Of a DNA stretch of 45,452 bases, positions 1-7,792 are shown piece by piece; within the stretch, counting starts at the first letter, position 1, and each line of letters opens with the position of its first letter. Made by a program: the position numbers and the translations under genes. Below the pieces are notes generated by a model, which saw nothing but the letters and a program-made list of their open reading frames with translations, was not told the origin of the DNA and did no database searches. Source of the DNA: Clostridia bacterium (GTDB lineage Bacteria; Bacillota; Clostridia; TANB77; CAG-508); the NCBI GenBank assembly GCA_022792395.1, contig JAAWAX010000047.1:1-45452 (forward strand), given 5' to 3'.

Positions 1-1
1 T

Positions 2-253
2 ATAGATTGCGAATTATTGGCACTATATGTTAAACCAAACTTAAAATACAAGGGTATAGGAACACAATTATTTCAATTTGTTATAAATGAGTTTAAAAGC
101 AAAAATAAGACAAAAATGATATTATGGTGTTTAAAAGATAGTGAGCCATCTAAAAAGTTTTATACGAAAATGGGTGGTAAAATTATTAAGGAAAGAGCAA
201 TAGAAATAGGAGAAAAAGAATATTTAGAAGTTGGATTTGAATATAATATCTAA
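2..253 (+). CDS. GNAT family N-acetyltransferase, C-terminal part
   Basis: The gene enters from the left edge; reading is open from base 2 and ends with TAA at 251-253, leaving about 83 residues. The visible piece is the acetyl-CoA binding half of the GNAT fold: a beta strand ending in LYV.P followed by the pyrophosphate-binding loop KYKGIGTQLF (Q/R-x-x-G-x-G/A type) and helix, then the late strand around the FYTKMGGK segment typical of the C-terminal GNAT region. It transfers an acetyl group from acetyl-CoA to an amine; the substrate cannot be told from this half. The true start lies outside the window. A TTG at 17 is in frame but would cut off motif A, so it is not the start. Confidence 0.8.
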   Translation: MDCELLALYVKPNLKYKGIGTQLFQFVINEFKSKNKTKMILWCLKDSEPSKKFYTKMGGKIIKERAIEIGEKEYLEVGFEYNI

Positions 254-334
254 CTGTGAAATTACAATAAGTGGAGCAGATAAACATCTGCTTTTTATAA
301 ATTAAAAAATTATTATAAAATTTCAAAAAAAGTA

Positions 335-365
335 TTGACTTAAAGTTTACTTTAACTTATATAAT
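335..365 (+). promoter_or_regulatory. MerR-type promoter with 19-bp spacer and operator
   Basis: TTGACT (335-340) and TATAAT (360-365) are separated by 19 bp, the over-long spacer that MerR regulators act on. Inside it lies an inverted repeat, TTAAAGT (340-346), two bases, ACTTTAA (349-355), perfect over seven base pairs. This is the classic layout of an autoregulated MerR gene, and the regulator is encoded 24 bp downstream. Confidence 0.85.
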
Positions 366-388
366 GAAAAACGAAAGGAGAAAATAGT

Positions 389-847
389 ATGTCATATTCT
401 ATTAAAGAAATTGCTGATATGATGAAAGTAACAACAGCAACAATAAGATATTGGGATAGTGAAGGGCTACTTCCAGATATAAAAAGAGTGAATGGTATAA
501 GAGTATTTGAAGATAAAGATTTCAAATGGTTTAGAGTATTAAATTGTATGAAAAATATTAATATGCCTATTAAGAAAATTAAAGAATATCTCGAATTAGC
601 TCAAAAAGGCGATTCAACTTTACAAGAAAGATATGAAATGATTTTAGAACAAAAGTATATCATTGAAGAACAGATAAATGACTTAAATAATTGTTTAAAA
701 GAATTTGAATATAAAGAGTGGTACTATAAAACAGCAATCGAAGCAGGAACTGAAAAAGCTGTAGAAAATGTTACATCTATTGCTCCTACTTTGGAAATTG
801 ATAAAATTCCAAAAAATTATAAGAAAGAGGGTAATAAAAATGAGTGA
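389..847 (+). CDS. MerR family transcriptional regulator
   Basis: A 152-residue DNA-binding regulator. Residues 1-70 form the MerR winged helix-turn-helix (YSIKEIADMMKVTTATIRYW followed by the EGLL wing region); residues about 75-125 form the dimerising coiled coil. No conserved metal-binding cysteines are visible at the C-terminus, so a small organic or electrophile signal is more likely than a metal (inference). It should bind the inverted repeat in the 19-bp spacer just upstream and control itself and the hydrolase behind it. The start ATG has an AAAGGAGA ribosome site. The stop overlaps the start of the hydrolase gene by 8 bases, so both are one operon. Confidence 0.9.
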   Translation: MSYSIKEIADMMKVTTATIRYWDSEGLLPDIKRVNGIRVFEDKDFKWFRVLNCMKNINMPIKKIKEYLELAQKGDSTLQERYEMILEQKYIIEEQINDLNNCLKEFEYKEWYYKTAIEAGTEKAVENVTSIAPTLEIDKIPKNYKKEGNKNE

Positions 848-1826
848 AACTTTAGAGTTAATACAAGAATGGGATAAAACATTCGCAAAAAGTGAAAAGG
901 TAAATCATAGTAAAGTAACATTTCATAATAGATATGGAATGACATTAGTAGCAGATATGTATGTACCCAAAAATGCAGAAGGAAAACTACCAGCTATAGC
1001 AGTATGTGGACCTTTTGGGGCAGTAAAAGAACAAGCATCAGGATTATATGCACAGACAATGGCAGAAAGAGGATTTTTGACAATAGCTTTTGATCCATCA
1101 TTTACAGGAGAAAGTTCAGGAACACCTAGATATATGGCAAGTCCAGATATAAATACAGAAGATTTCCAAGCAGCAATAGACTTTTTATCAATTCAAGAAA
1201 ATGTTGATTCAGAAAAAATTGGAATCATAGGAATTTGTGGTTGGGGTGGAATGGCTTTAAATGTAGCAGCACTTGATACAAGAATTAAAGCAACAGTAGC
1301 TTCTACAATGTATGATATGACTAGAGTAAATGCAAATGGATACTTTGATGAGGAAGATAATGAAGAAACAAGATATAACAATAAAGTAGCTTTAAATGCA
1401 CAAAGAATTACAGATTATAAAAATGGAAGTTACGAATTAGGAGGAGGTTGTTTAGAACTTCCTGTACCAGAAGATGCACCATTCTATGTTAAAGATTATA
1501 GCGAATATTATAAAGGAAGAAGCTATCATTCAAGAAGTTTAAATTCAAATGGTGGATGGAATAAAATTGGATGTATGTCATTTATCAATCAACCAATATT
1601 AAAATATAGTAATGAAATTCGTTCAGCTGTATTAGTTATACATGGAGAAAAAGCTCATTCTTGCTATTTTAGTAAAGATGCTTATAAAGATATGACTACA
1701 AATAGCAAATATGCAGATAACAAAGAATTAATGATAATTCCAAATGCTGTTCATACAGATTTATATGATAATATGGAAGTAATACCATTTGATAAAATAG
1801 AAAAATTCTTTAATGAAAATTTTTAA
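840..1826 (+). CDS. alpha/beta hydrolase with cysteine nucleophile elbow
   Basis: A 328-residue cytosolic hydrolase of the alpha/beta fold. The ATG at 840 is chosen because GAAAGAGGGT lies just upstream and it gives an 8-base overlap with the MerR gene; the reading frame stays open further upstream but that part is the MerR gene in another frame. The nucleophile elbow is GICGWGG with Cys133 where serine is usual, as in dienelactone hydrolases. A candidate catalytic His305 sits in the NAVHTDLYD segment near the C-terminus and the acid probably lies near the VIHGEKAH strand. The substrate is unknown. Because it is co-transcribed with a MerR regulator on a signal-responsive promoter, a role in detoxifying the regulator's ligand is plausible (inference). 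Confidence 0.82.
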   Translation: MSETLELIQEWDKTFAKSEKVNHSKVTFHNRYGMTLVADMYVPKNAEGKLPAIAVCGPFGAVKEQASGLYAQTMAERGFLTIAFDPSFTGESSGTPRYMASPDINTEDFQAAIDFLSIQENVDSEKIGIIGICGWGGMALNVAALDTRIKATVASTMYDMTRVNANGYFDEEDNEETRYNNKVALNAQRITDYKNGSYELGGGCLELPVPEDAPFYVKDYSEYYKGRSYHSRSLNSNGGWNKIGCMSFINQPILKYSNEIRSAVLVIHGEKAHSCYFSKDAYKDMTTNSKYADNKELMIIPNAVHTDLYDNMEVIPFDKIEKFFNENF

Positions 1827-1844
1827 AATAATATGAAGAATGAA

Positions 1845-1877
1845 GGCAAGTAATAAGTTGAAAATTACTTGCCTTTT
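1845..1877 (+). terminator. Rho-independent terminator of the MerR-hydrolase operon
   Basis: GGCAAGTAAT (1845-1854) pairs perfectly with ATTACTTGCC (1864-1873) over a 9-base loop and is followed by TTTT. Confidence 0.85.
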
Positions 1878-1928
1878 ATGTTATAATCATTTTGATAAAT
1901 TACAATTTTTATAGGGTAGGTAATTTAG

Positions 1929-1957
1929 TTGCTAATCATCTATTTTTATGATAATAT
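1929..1957 (+). promoter_or_regulatory. putative sigma-A promoter of the flavin reductase gene
   Basis: TTGCTA (1929-1934), 17-bp spacer, TAATAT (1952-1957), 26 bp before the start codon. Plausible but not strong. Confidence 0.45.
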
Positions 1958-1983
1958 AAGTAAAAAATAAAGGAGGAATTTTT

Positions 1984-2547
1984 ATGAGAAAGAACATTAA
2001 AACTACTGAAGCAATATTTCCAATGCCAGTCTTAATGGTAGCAACATACAATGAAGATGGAAGTGTTGATGTAATGAATGCAGCATGGGGAACTATGCTA
2101 TCAAGAAACCAAGTAATACTAAATCTAACCCAAACACATAAAACAGTAAAAAACATTAAAGAAAGAAAAGCATTTACAGTAAGTATAGCAGATAGTAAAC
2201 ATGTTGTAGAAGCAGATTATTTTGGTATAGTATCAGGAAATAACACTCCAAATAAATTTGAAAATAGCAAACTTACAACTATAAAATCAGAAAATGTAGA
2301 TGCACCAATTATAAATGAATTTCCTATTTGCTTTGAATGTGAATTTATAGAATATCAATCTGATGAATACGGATGTGGAGTAATAGGAAAAGTGGTAAAT
2401 GTAACAGCAGATGAAAAAGTAATGAATGGAGAAAATGTTGATATATCTTTAGTAGATGCTATTGCATTTGATCCATATACACATGGCTATTATAAAGTTA
2501 CTGAAAGAGTAGGAAATGCCTTTAAAGATGGTTTTCAATTAAAATAA
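1984..2547 (+). CDS. flavin reductase family (FMN-binding split-barrel) protein
   Basis: A 187-residue protein of the flavin reductase-like FMN-binding split-barrel family. The N-terminal strand (PMPVLMVATYNEDGSVDVMN), the AAWGTMLSRNQVILNL stretch and the KNIKERKAFTVSI segment match the family core that cradles FMN; the later D-Y-F-G-I-V-S-G-N region is also characteristic. Such proteins bind FMN and reduce it or pass electrons to small acceptors; the partner is unknown. It has its own AGGAGG ribosome site and promoter, and is not part of the operon before it. Length is normal for the family. Confidence 0.85.
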   Translation: MRKNIKTTEAIFPMPVLMVATYNEDGSVDVMNAAWGTMLSRNQVILNLTQTHKTVKNIKERKAFTVSIADSKHVVEADYFGIVSGNNTPNKFENSKLTTIKSENVDAPIINEFPICFECEFIEYQSDEYGCGVIGKVVNVTADEKVMNGENVDISLVDAIAFDPYTHGYYKVTERVGNAFKDGFQLK

Positions 2548-2566
2548 CCATTGAAGTAAAAAAAAC

Positions 2567-2597
2567 AACTAAAAACTTACAAAGTTTCTAGTTATTT
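2567..2597. terminator. possible bidirectional terminator hairpin
   Basis: Arms 2567-2578 and 2582-2593 pair over 12 positions with one mismatch. On the plus strand the tail is only ATTT; on the minus strand the hairpin is followed by a long T run, although no minus-strand gene ends here. Confidence 0.5.
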
Positions 2598-2640
2598 GGG
2601 TGAGGTAGGATTTGCTTCAATTTTTTATTTGTAAAAAGGC

Positions 2641-2670
2641 TTGCACAAATAAAAAATAATGTGATACAAT
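2641..2670 (+). promoter_or_regulatory. putative promoter of yebC
   Basis: TTGCAC (2641-2646), 18-bp spacer, TACAAT (2665-2670), about 55 bp before the start codon. Confidence 0.5.
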
Positions 2671-2725
2671 AAAAAACAAATGAAGCCTTGAAAATAGAGA
2701 GAAAAATTAAAAGGAGGAGAGATAT

Positions 2726-3446
2726 ATGTCTCGGACATAGTAAATGGCATAACATACAAGCGAAAAAAGGAAAAGCTGATGCAGCAAGAGGAAAAATCTT
2801 TACAAAATTAGGAAGAGAGCTATTAATAGCAGTAAAAGAAGGAGGAGCAGACCCAGCTGGAAACTCAAAACTAAAAAATGTAATTGCAAAATGTAAAGCA
2901 GCCAACATGCCAAATGACACTATTAACAATGCTATCAAAAAAGCATCTAGTAGTAACGAAAATTATGAAGAAATTATATACGAAGGATATGGACCAAATG
3001 GTGTAGCAGTTATTGTAGAAGCAGCAACAGATAATAAGAACAGAACGGCTGCTGATGTAAGACATGCTTTTGATAAATCGGGAGGAAATTTAGGAACGAG
3101 TGGATGTGTATCCTATATGTTTAATAAAAAAGGAGTTATGGTAATCGAAAAAGAAACCGTTTCTATGGAGGAAGAAGATTTAATGATGCTTGCTATTGAA
3201 GCGGGTGCAGAGGATTTTCAATCACTAGAAGAAATTTATGAAATTACAACCGAACCATCTGATTTTTCAACAGTTCGTGAGAAGCTAGAAGAAGCGGGAG
3301 TAGAATTTTTAGAAGCAGAGGTACAAATGGTACCAACTACAACAGTTGCTCTTGATGAAAAAGGTGTAGAAAAGATGGAAAGACTAATCGAAAGGTTAGA
3401 GGATTTAGATGATGTAGCAAATATTTATCATAACTGGGAAGAATAA
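2726..3446 (+). CDS. yebC: YebC/PmpR (TACO1) family translation or transcription factor, +1 shift needed at codon 3
   Basis: The family almost always begins M-(S/A)-G-H-S-K-W-H-N-I-Q. Here the ATG at 2726, 9 bases after AAGGAGG, reads ATG TCT CGG ACA TAG and stops after four residues. Skipping the C of CGG (2732) gives M-S-G-H-S-K-W-H-N and then an intact protein of 239 residues, the normal length, through domains 1-3 to the end. Family members either regulate transcription or help ribosomes through proline stretches. Without a shift the only in-frame start upstream is a TTG at 2688 with a meaningless 15-residue leader that places CGG out of frame; ATA at 2724 is the only other nearby candidate. 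The intact rest of the gene argues against decay. Confidence 0.93.
2732..2734 (+). other. inferred +1 recoding site in yebC (TCT C|GGA)
   Basis: In-frame CGG at codon 3 of yebC. Skipping the C restores the conserved S-G-H-S-K start of the family. One of ten sites of the same kind in the window. Confidence 0.8.
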
Positions 3447-3528
3447 AAGATATTAATCCATATAACCTTAACAAAAGAAATTCAAAGACTTTTTGAAATA
3501 ATAAATATAAAAAAGAGGAGAATTAAAA

Positions 3529-5544
3529 ATGGGACAAAAGAAAAATAGCAAAATAATTTTAATTATGATTATCCTATTAGTAATTTTAATTATACTAACA
3601 GGAGTAGCTTATGCCTATTTTGCAACCGATATGTTTAGAAGCAATAAGGAATTATTCTTTAAATATATTACACAAATGGGAGAGGAAGAAAATGGTTTTG
3701 TCGAGACAGAATTGAAAGAATACTTTGAAAAGCAAAAAAATGAACCATATAGTAACGATGGAACATTTACACTAAATATCGAAACAGAAAATGGAACAGC
3801 AAAAGAATATGATATGATAAATAATTTTAACATTAGCTTTTCTGGTCAAACGGATAAAACCAATCATCGTTTTTTACAAGATATTAGTTTAAATTACTCT
3901 AATGATGTATCATTTCCAATTAGTTATAAAAAGATAGAAGACACCATTGGTTTACAAACAAAATATGTAGGCAGTAAATATATTGCAGTAGAAACAAATA
4001 ATTCGAATAATGAAGCATTAACAACAATAAATGATTTGGTACAAGCAACTAATCAAATAGAAGAATTAGTTCAATTACCATTTAGCAAAGAGGAATGGAA
4101 ACAAATACAAGAAAAATATATAAAGGTTATTAATGAACAATTGCAAGAGACACAATTTACAAAAGTAGAAGAAAATAATCAGAAAGGTTATAAACTTACA
4201 TTAACAGAAGAACAAATCAAAAATATAATCATTCAATTATTAGAAAACTTAAAAAATGATCAAACACTTTTAGATAAAATAAATGAATCAATTAGCGAAC
4301 AAACAAATTCTGCTAAAATTACAACTACTACAATTGATAATTTAATAAAAGATATTGAAAATGAGACAACTTCTGATGAGGAAACTTATGAAATTACTGT
4401 TTTCCAAGAAAAAGGAAAAATAACACAATTATCAGTAACTATACGAGAAATAGAAATAAAGCTAGAGAAGAAAAAAGAAGATAACCTACTTCAATATAGA
4501 ATTTCAGTTACACCAAATGCAGAAGAATGGAAAGAAAGTATATCTTTTACAGCCAATTATACTGGATTAACAGCATTACAAAATGTAAATGAAACATATG
4601 AAGTTGAATTACAAGGAGAACTTTCTTCAAGTTCACAAGTAGTAGAAAAAGCGAGAACAGCTAAAGAGAGTACTGAAATAAAAGCAGAAAAAGAAAAAGT
4701 ACAATTATTAGTTCAAGGAGTAAAAGTTACATCATATGCGAATGGTGACAGTAGTGATAGCATAACACTAGAAGATTTAGAAACCGAAAAAGAAGAGACA
4801 CCTAGTACTTATGCAAATATGGAATTTGAACCAAGTGATGATGATAATATTTTAATAACGTTCACAGATACAAAAGATGAATTTGAAATTGATAGCAAAG
4901 GAAATATCATACAAGAACCAGAACAATCCTCTAATGCTAATTCCAATACGAGTGAAAGTAATGCAATAACTTATAAATATCAATTTAACAATCAAATTAC
5001 TTTCGGAAATACTGCTGAAATAGAAGAATTTTCAAATGAAAATGCTATGATATTAAATAATTATGAAGCAGAACAAGTGAGTGATTTTCTAGAAAAAGTA
5101 GAAGAAAGGATTGAATTGGTAAACGAACAGCAAATGGAAGAATTAGGATTAGAAACTTATGAAAATCCTATTCTACAAATGTTAGAACCATTTTTAGGGA
5201 TGACAATATATACCCAAGCAATAGGAACAATTAATGGAACAAGTAGCAACATGAATGAATTAGAAGTAACCACATTTAATGCTAAATTTGAAAACTATGA
5301 AAGTACAAATTTGCAAGGAGCAACTGTAAAAGGATTATTATCTACTATTCAGCTAAATAATGAATCACAAGAAAAAAATAGACAAATCGAAGAAATTCAT
5401 TTTGATGGAGAAGAGTTTGAAGGAAGCGAGCAAAACATAAGCTATATTAAAAGTAGCATCGAAATTGAAGATTACTATCGAGTAGAATTTGAAAGGGATG
5501 AAAATACAGGACTTATATATCGAACTGTTATTAATAAAAAATAG
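3529..5544 (+). CDS. large membrane-anchored extracellular protein of unknown function
   Basis: I do not recognise this 671-residue protein. After a short basic start (MGQKKNSK), residues 9-32 form one hydrophobic anchor, so the rest should lie outside the cytoplasmic membrane. The remainder is rich in Glu, Asn, Thr and Ser, mostly beta-like, with long charged stretches (about residues 210-280) and a Ser/Asn-rich linker near residues 465-480 that may separate two domains. No lipobox and no sorting signal are seen. It has a good GAGGAG ribosome site, stands alone between yebC and a strong terminator, and directly precedes the spoIIIA operon, though nothing ties it to sporulation. The 218-residue protein at 12588 has the same architecture at smaller size. 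Confidence 0.7.
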   Translation: MGQKKNSKIILIMIILLVILIILTGVAYAYFATDMFRSNKELFFKYITQMGEEENGFVETELKEYFEKQKNEPYSNDGTFTLNIETENGTAKEYDMINNFNISFSGQTDKTNHRFLQDISLNYSNDVSFPISYKKIEDTIGLQTKYVGSKYIAVETNNSNNEALTTINDLVQATNQIEELVQLPFSKEEWKQIQEKYIKVINEQLQETQFTKVEENNQKGYKLTLTEEQIKNIIIQLLENLKNDQTLLDKINESISEQTNSAKITTTTIDNLIKDIENETTSDEETYEITVFQEKGKITQLSVTIREIEIKLEKKKEDNLLQYRISVTPNAEEWKESISFTANYTGLTALQNVNETYEVELQGELSSSSQVVEKARTAKESTEIKAEKEKVQLLVQGVKVTSYANGDSSDSITLEDLETEKEETPSTYANMEFEPSDDDNILITFTDTKDEFEIDSKGNIIQEPEQSSNANSNTSESNAITYKYQFNNQITFGNTAEIEEFSNENAMILNNYEAEQVSDFLEKVEERIELVNEQQMEELGLETYENPILQMLEPFLGMTIYTQAIGTINGTSSNMNELEVTTFNAKFENYESTNLQGATVKGLLSTIQLNNESQEKNRQIEEIHFDGEEFEGSEQNISYIKSSIEIEDYYRVEFERDENTGLIYRTVINKK

Positions 5545-5561
5545 AGTTCTATTTTAAAGAG

Positions 5562-5598
5562 AAAGAACATATATTATAGATAATATATGTTCTTTTTT
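5562..5598 (+). terminator. Rho-independent terminator before spoIIIAA
   Basis: AGAACATATATTA (5564-5576) pairs perfectly with TAATATATGTTCT (5581-5593) over a four-base loop, followed by a T run. It separates the preceding gene from spoIIIA. Confidence 0.85.
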
Positions 5599-5615
5599 GT
5601 ATATAGGAGGAAATC

Positions 5616-6486
5616 ATGAAAGATATAGATGAAGTATTAAGGTATTTTCCAAGTTCAATTTATACATTATTAAAAAATACGTTGCTACAAGATAAAAATT
5701 TACAAAAAGATTTACAAGAAATAAGAATAAGAGTTGAAAGAGCAATTTTATTAAAAACAAGACAAGCTGATATTGTAATTGAATATCAAATTAGTACAAG
5801 TGAAATCTTGCAAACATTAGAAAAATTATGTGAGAACTCTATTTATGCATATAAAAGTCAAATATGTGAAGGCTTTTTAACGGTAAAAGGAGGACATAGA
5901 GTGGGTATAACAGGAACAGCAGTTACAGAAGAACGGCAGAGTTTTAAATTTAAAATACATAACTAGCCTAAATTTTAGAATCGCAAGAGAAGTCATCAAT
6001 TGCAGTAATCATCTATTAGGAGAAATAATTGATAGAGAGAATAATAGCATTTATAATACATTAATTGTTTCACCTCCAGGAAAAGGAAAAACCACAATGC
6101 TTCGAGATATCATTCGAAACATTAGTAATGGTATCCAAGAAATGCATTTCAAAGGGATGACATGTGGTTTAGTAGATGAAAGAGGAGAAATAGCAGCTAT
6201 GTACAAAGGAATTCCACAAAATGATATTGGAATAAGAACCGATGTAATAGAAAATATTAGTAAATCAAAGGGTATGAAAATGTTAATTCGTTCTATGGCA
6301 CCAGAAGTAATTGCTTGTGATGAAATAGGATCAAAAGAAGATGTAGAAGCAATCGGAGAAGCTATGGTAGCAGGCGTAAAAGGAATCTTTACTATGCATG
6401 GAAAAACAATGGAAGATATTAAAAATAATTTACCAATTCATCATTTAATTGAAACAAAACAAATAGAAAAAGTACTTTTTTTATAA
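5616..6486 (+). CDS. spoIIIAA: stage III sporulation protein AA (ATPase), +1 shift needed at codon 107
   Basis: SpoIIIAA is the secretion-type ATPase thought to power the SpoIIIA-SpoIIQ channel between mother cell and forespore. Frame 0 from the ATG at 5616 (AGGAGG 5 bases before) reads through the conserved GGHRVGITGTAV segment to codon 107, CGG (5934-5936), then 9 codons later hits TAG. Skipping the C gives E-E-G-R-V-L and then Y-I-T-S-L-N-F-R-I-A-R-E-V, the expected SpoIIIAA sequence, and then Walker A (PPGKGKTT), the GLVDERGEIA region and the Walker B-like VIACDEIG to the stop at 6484-6486. The product is about 289 residues, a little shorter than usual (about 307 in Bacillus subtilis); the end is discussed under findings. 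First gene of the operon. Confidence 0.93.
5934..5936 (+). other. inferred +1 recoding site in spoIIIAA (GAA C|GGC)
   Basis: In-frame CGG at codon 107. Skipping its C joins the two halves of SpoIIIAA with glycine at the junction and no residue lost. Confidence 0.82.
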
Positions 6487-6567
6487 AATTAGTTCTAAAT
6501 GGAAAAAGGAAAACATATAATATATCGAATTAAAAATCTTTAAGGAAGAAACGGAGTTAAATAGAAA

Positions 6568-7077
6568 ATGCAAATGATAAAATATTTTATGCTATTTATT
6601 ATTTTAGTACTATGTAGTTTAATTGGAAGATATTTATCTAAAAAATATGTCATAAGAGTCAATGAACTAGAAGAAATGAAAAATGCTTTGAATATGTTTC
6701 AATCCAAAATTAAATTTACTTACGAACCAATTCCAGAAATATTTGGGGAAATTGCTAAAAATACTAGCAAAAGTATAGGACAAGTATTCGGTTTAGCCAA
6801 AGAAAAAATGGCAACTAAAACAGCTAATGTTGCTTGGGAAGAAGCCATAGAAGAAAGTGAAAACAATCTAACGAAAGAAGATAAATATGTGTTAAAAACG
6901 TTATCAAAACTATTAGGACAAACGGATGTAGAAGGACAAGCTAGTCAAATCGAAATTACACAAAAATTTTTGGAAACACAGTTGAAAGAAGCACAAGAGC
7001 AAAGAGTCAAAAATGAAAAGTTATATAGCAAATTGGGGACAACAATAGGGTTAGCAATTGTTATTATCTTATGCTAA
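6568..7077 (+). CDS. spoIIIAB: stage III sporulation protein AB
   Basis: A 169-residue mother-cell membrane protein, matching SpoIIIAB of Bacillus subtilis (171) in length and layout: an N-terminal hydrophobic segment (residues about 4-20), a helical domain with the conserved N-E-L-E-E-M-K...L...I-K-F-T...PIPEIF pattern, and a C-terminal membrane helix (GTTIGLAIVIILC). It resembles GspF-type components of type II secretion and is part of the SpoIIIA complex. It follows spoIIIAA by 81 bases and is followed closely by spoIIIAC, so it belongs to the operon. The ATG at 6568 has a second ATG two codons later that could also serve. Confidence 0.93.
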   Translation: MQMIKYFMLFIILVLCSLIGRYLSKKYVIRVNELEEMKNALNMFQSKIKFTYEPIPEIFGEIAKNTSKSIGQVFGLAKEKMATKTANVAWEEAIEESENNLTKEDKYVLKTLSKLLGQTDVEGQASQIEITQKFLETQLKEAQEQRVKNEKLYSKLGTTIGLAIVIILC

Positions 7078-7108
7078 ATACAATTTCTGGAAAGGAAGGA
7101 AAATCAAC

Positions 7109-7303
7109 ATGGACATTAATTTACTATTTAAAATAGCCGCAATTGGAATCTTGGTTGCTGTATTACATCAAGTTTTAGTAAGAGCAGGAAGAGAAGACCA
7201 AGCGATGATGACCACATTAGCAGGGTTAGTAATTGTTTTAACAATGGTAATTAAAGAGATAAGTGGATTGTTTTCTGTTGTAAGAACCATTTTTAATCTG
7301 TAA
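7109..7303 (+). CDS. spoIIIAC: stage III sporulation protein AC
   Basis: A 64-residue protein with two membrane helices (about residues 4-23 and 33-53), matching SpoIIIAC. The M-D-I-N-L-L-F-K-I-A-A-I-G-I start and the G-R-E-D-Q-A-M-M-T-T-L-A-G loop are family hallmarks. The ATG at 7109 is preceded by AAGGAAGGA at a good distance; an in-frame upstream start would overlap spoIIIAB and adds a nonconserved leader. It works with SpoIIIAD in the inner part of the channel apparatus. Confidence 0.95.
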   Translation: MDINLLFKIAAIGILVAVLHQVLVRAGREDQAMMTTLAGLVIVLTMVIKEISGLFSVVRTIFNL

Positions 7304-7318
7304 GGAGGCAAAAGCATC

Positions 7319-7708
7319 ATGGAAATTATAAAAATAATAGGAATTGCTTTGATTGCCCTTATCATTATTATTTTATTAAAACAATATCGACCAGAATTTG
7401 CTATCTATATTAGTCTTTTAACAGGTGTTTTAATCTTATTATTAGTGATGGACAAACTACAAGGAATTATCACACTTTTACAATCATTAGCAAGCAAAGC
7501 TTCTATTAATAGCACTTTTTTAACACTATTAATTAAAATAACAGGAATCGCATTTTTATCAGAATTTGCGGTTAGTATCTGTAAAGACTCTGGGGAAGCA
7601 GCAATTGCTAGTAAAATTGAAATAGGAAGCAAAATAATTATTATATCTATGTCAATACCAATTATATCCAATTTATTAGAAATTATATTAAAAATATTAC
7701 CTACATAG
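7319..7708 (+). CDS. spoIIIAD: stage III sporulation protein AD
   Basis: A 129-residue polytopic membrane protein, close to the usual 133. It shows the family pattern of an N-terminal helix (IKIIGIALIALIIIILLKQY), the R-P-E-F-A-I-Y-I-S-L segment, and later helices with E-F-A-V-S-I-C-K-D-S-G-E-A-A-I-A-S-K-I-E, a conserved block of SpoIIIAD. The ribosome site is AAGGAGG directly after the spoIIIAC stop. It is the last gene before an inserted repeat element that separates it from spoIIIAE. Confidence 0.95.
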   Translation: MEIIKIIGIALIALIIIILLKQYRPEFAIYISLLTGVLILLLVMDKLQGIITLLQSLASKASINSTFLTLLIKITGIAFLSEFAVSICKDSGEAAIASKIEIGSKIIIISMSIPIISNLLEIILKILPT

Positions 7709-7712
7709 AAAA

Positions 7713-7779
7713 TGGTTAATCTGTGCCTGTCCCACTTTAGCCAAAAATGGTCAAATAGTGCCTGTCCCAGATTAGCCAT
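7713..7779. repeat. REP-like element with two GTGCCTGTCCCA copies inside the spoIIIA operon
   Basis: Two direct copies of GTGCCTGTCCCA (7723-7734 and 7758-7769), each followed by a variant of TTAGCCA, are enclosed by outer arms ATGGTTAATCTG and CAGATTAGCCAT that are inverted with one mismatch. The inner part (CACTTTAGCCA...TGGTCAAATAGTG) can form an imperfect hairpin. Short palindromic repeats built on this GTGCCTGTCCC core occur in many bacterial genomes and I associate them with REP-type elements moved by Y1-family transposases; that link is from memory. No transposase is present here. Confidence 0.65.
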
Positions 7780-7792
7780 CAAAGGAGTACAA

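Noticed and set aside
5545..5615. A sigma-E promoter for spoIIIA within the hairpin (CATATATT)
   Set aside because: The match is weak, lies in a terminator stem and lacks a convincing -35.
5950..5960. A frameshift in the AAAA run of spoIIIAA as the repair point
   Set aside because: Deleting one A there also rejoins the frames, but leaves R-Q-S-F-K-F-K before the junction. Shifting at the CGG 20 bases earlier gives G-R-V-L-N-L-K-Y, which fits the family better.
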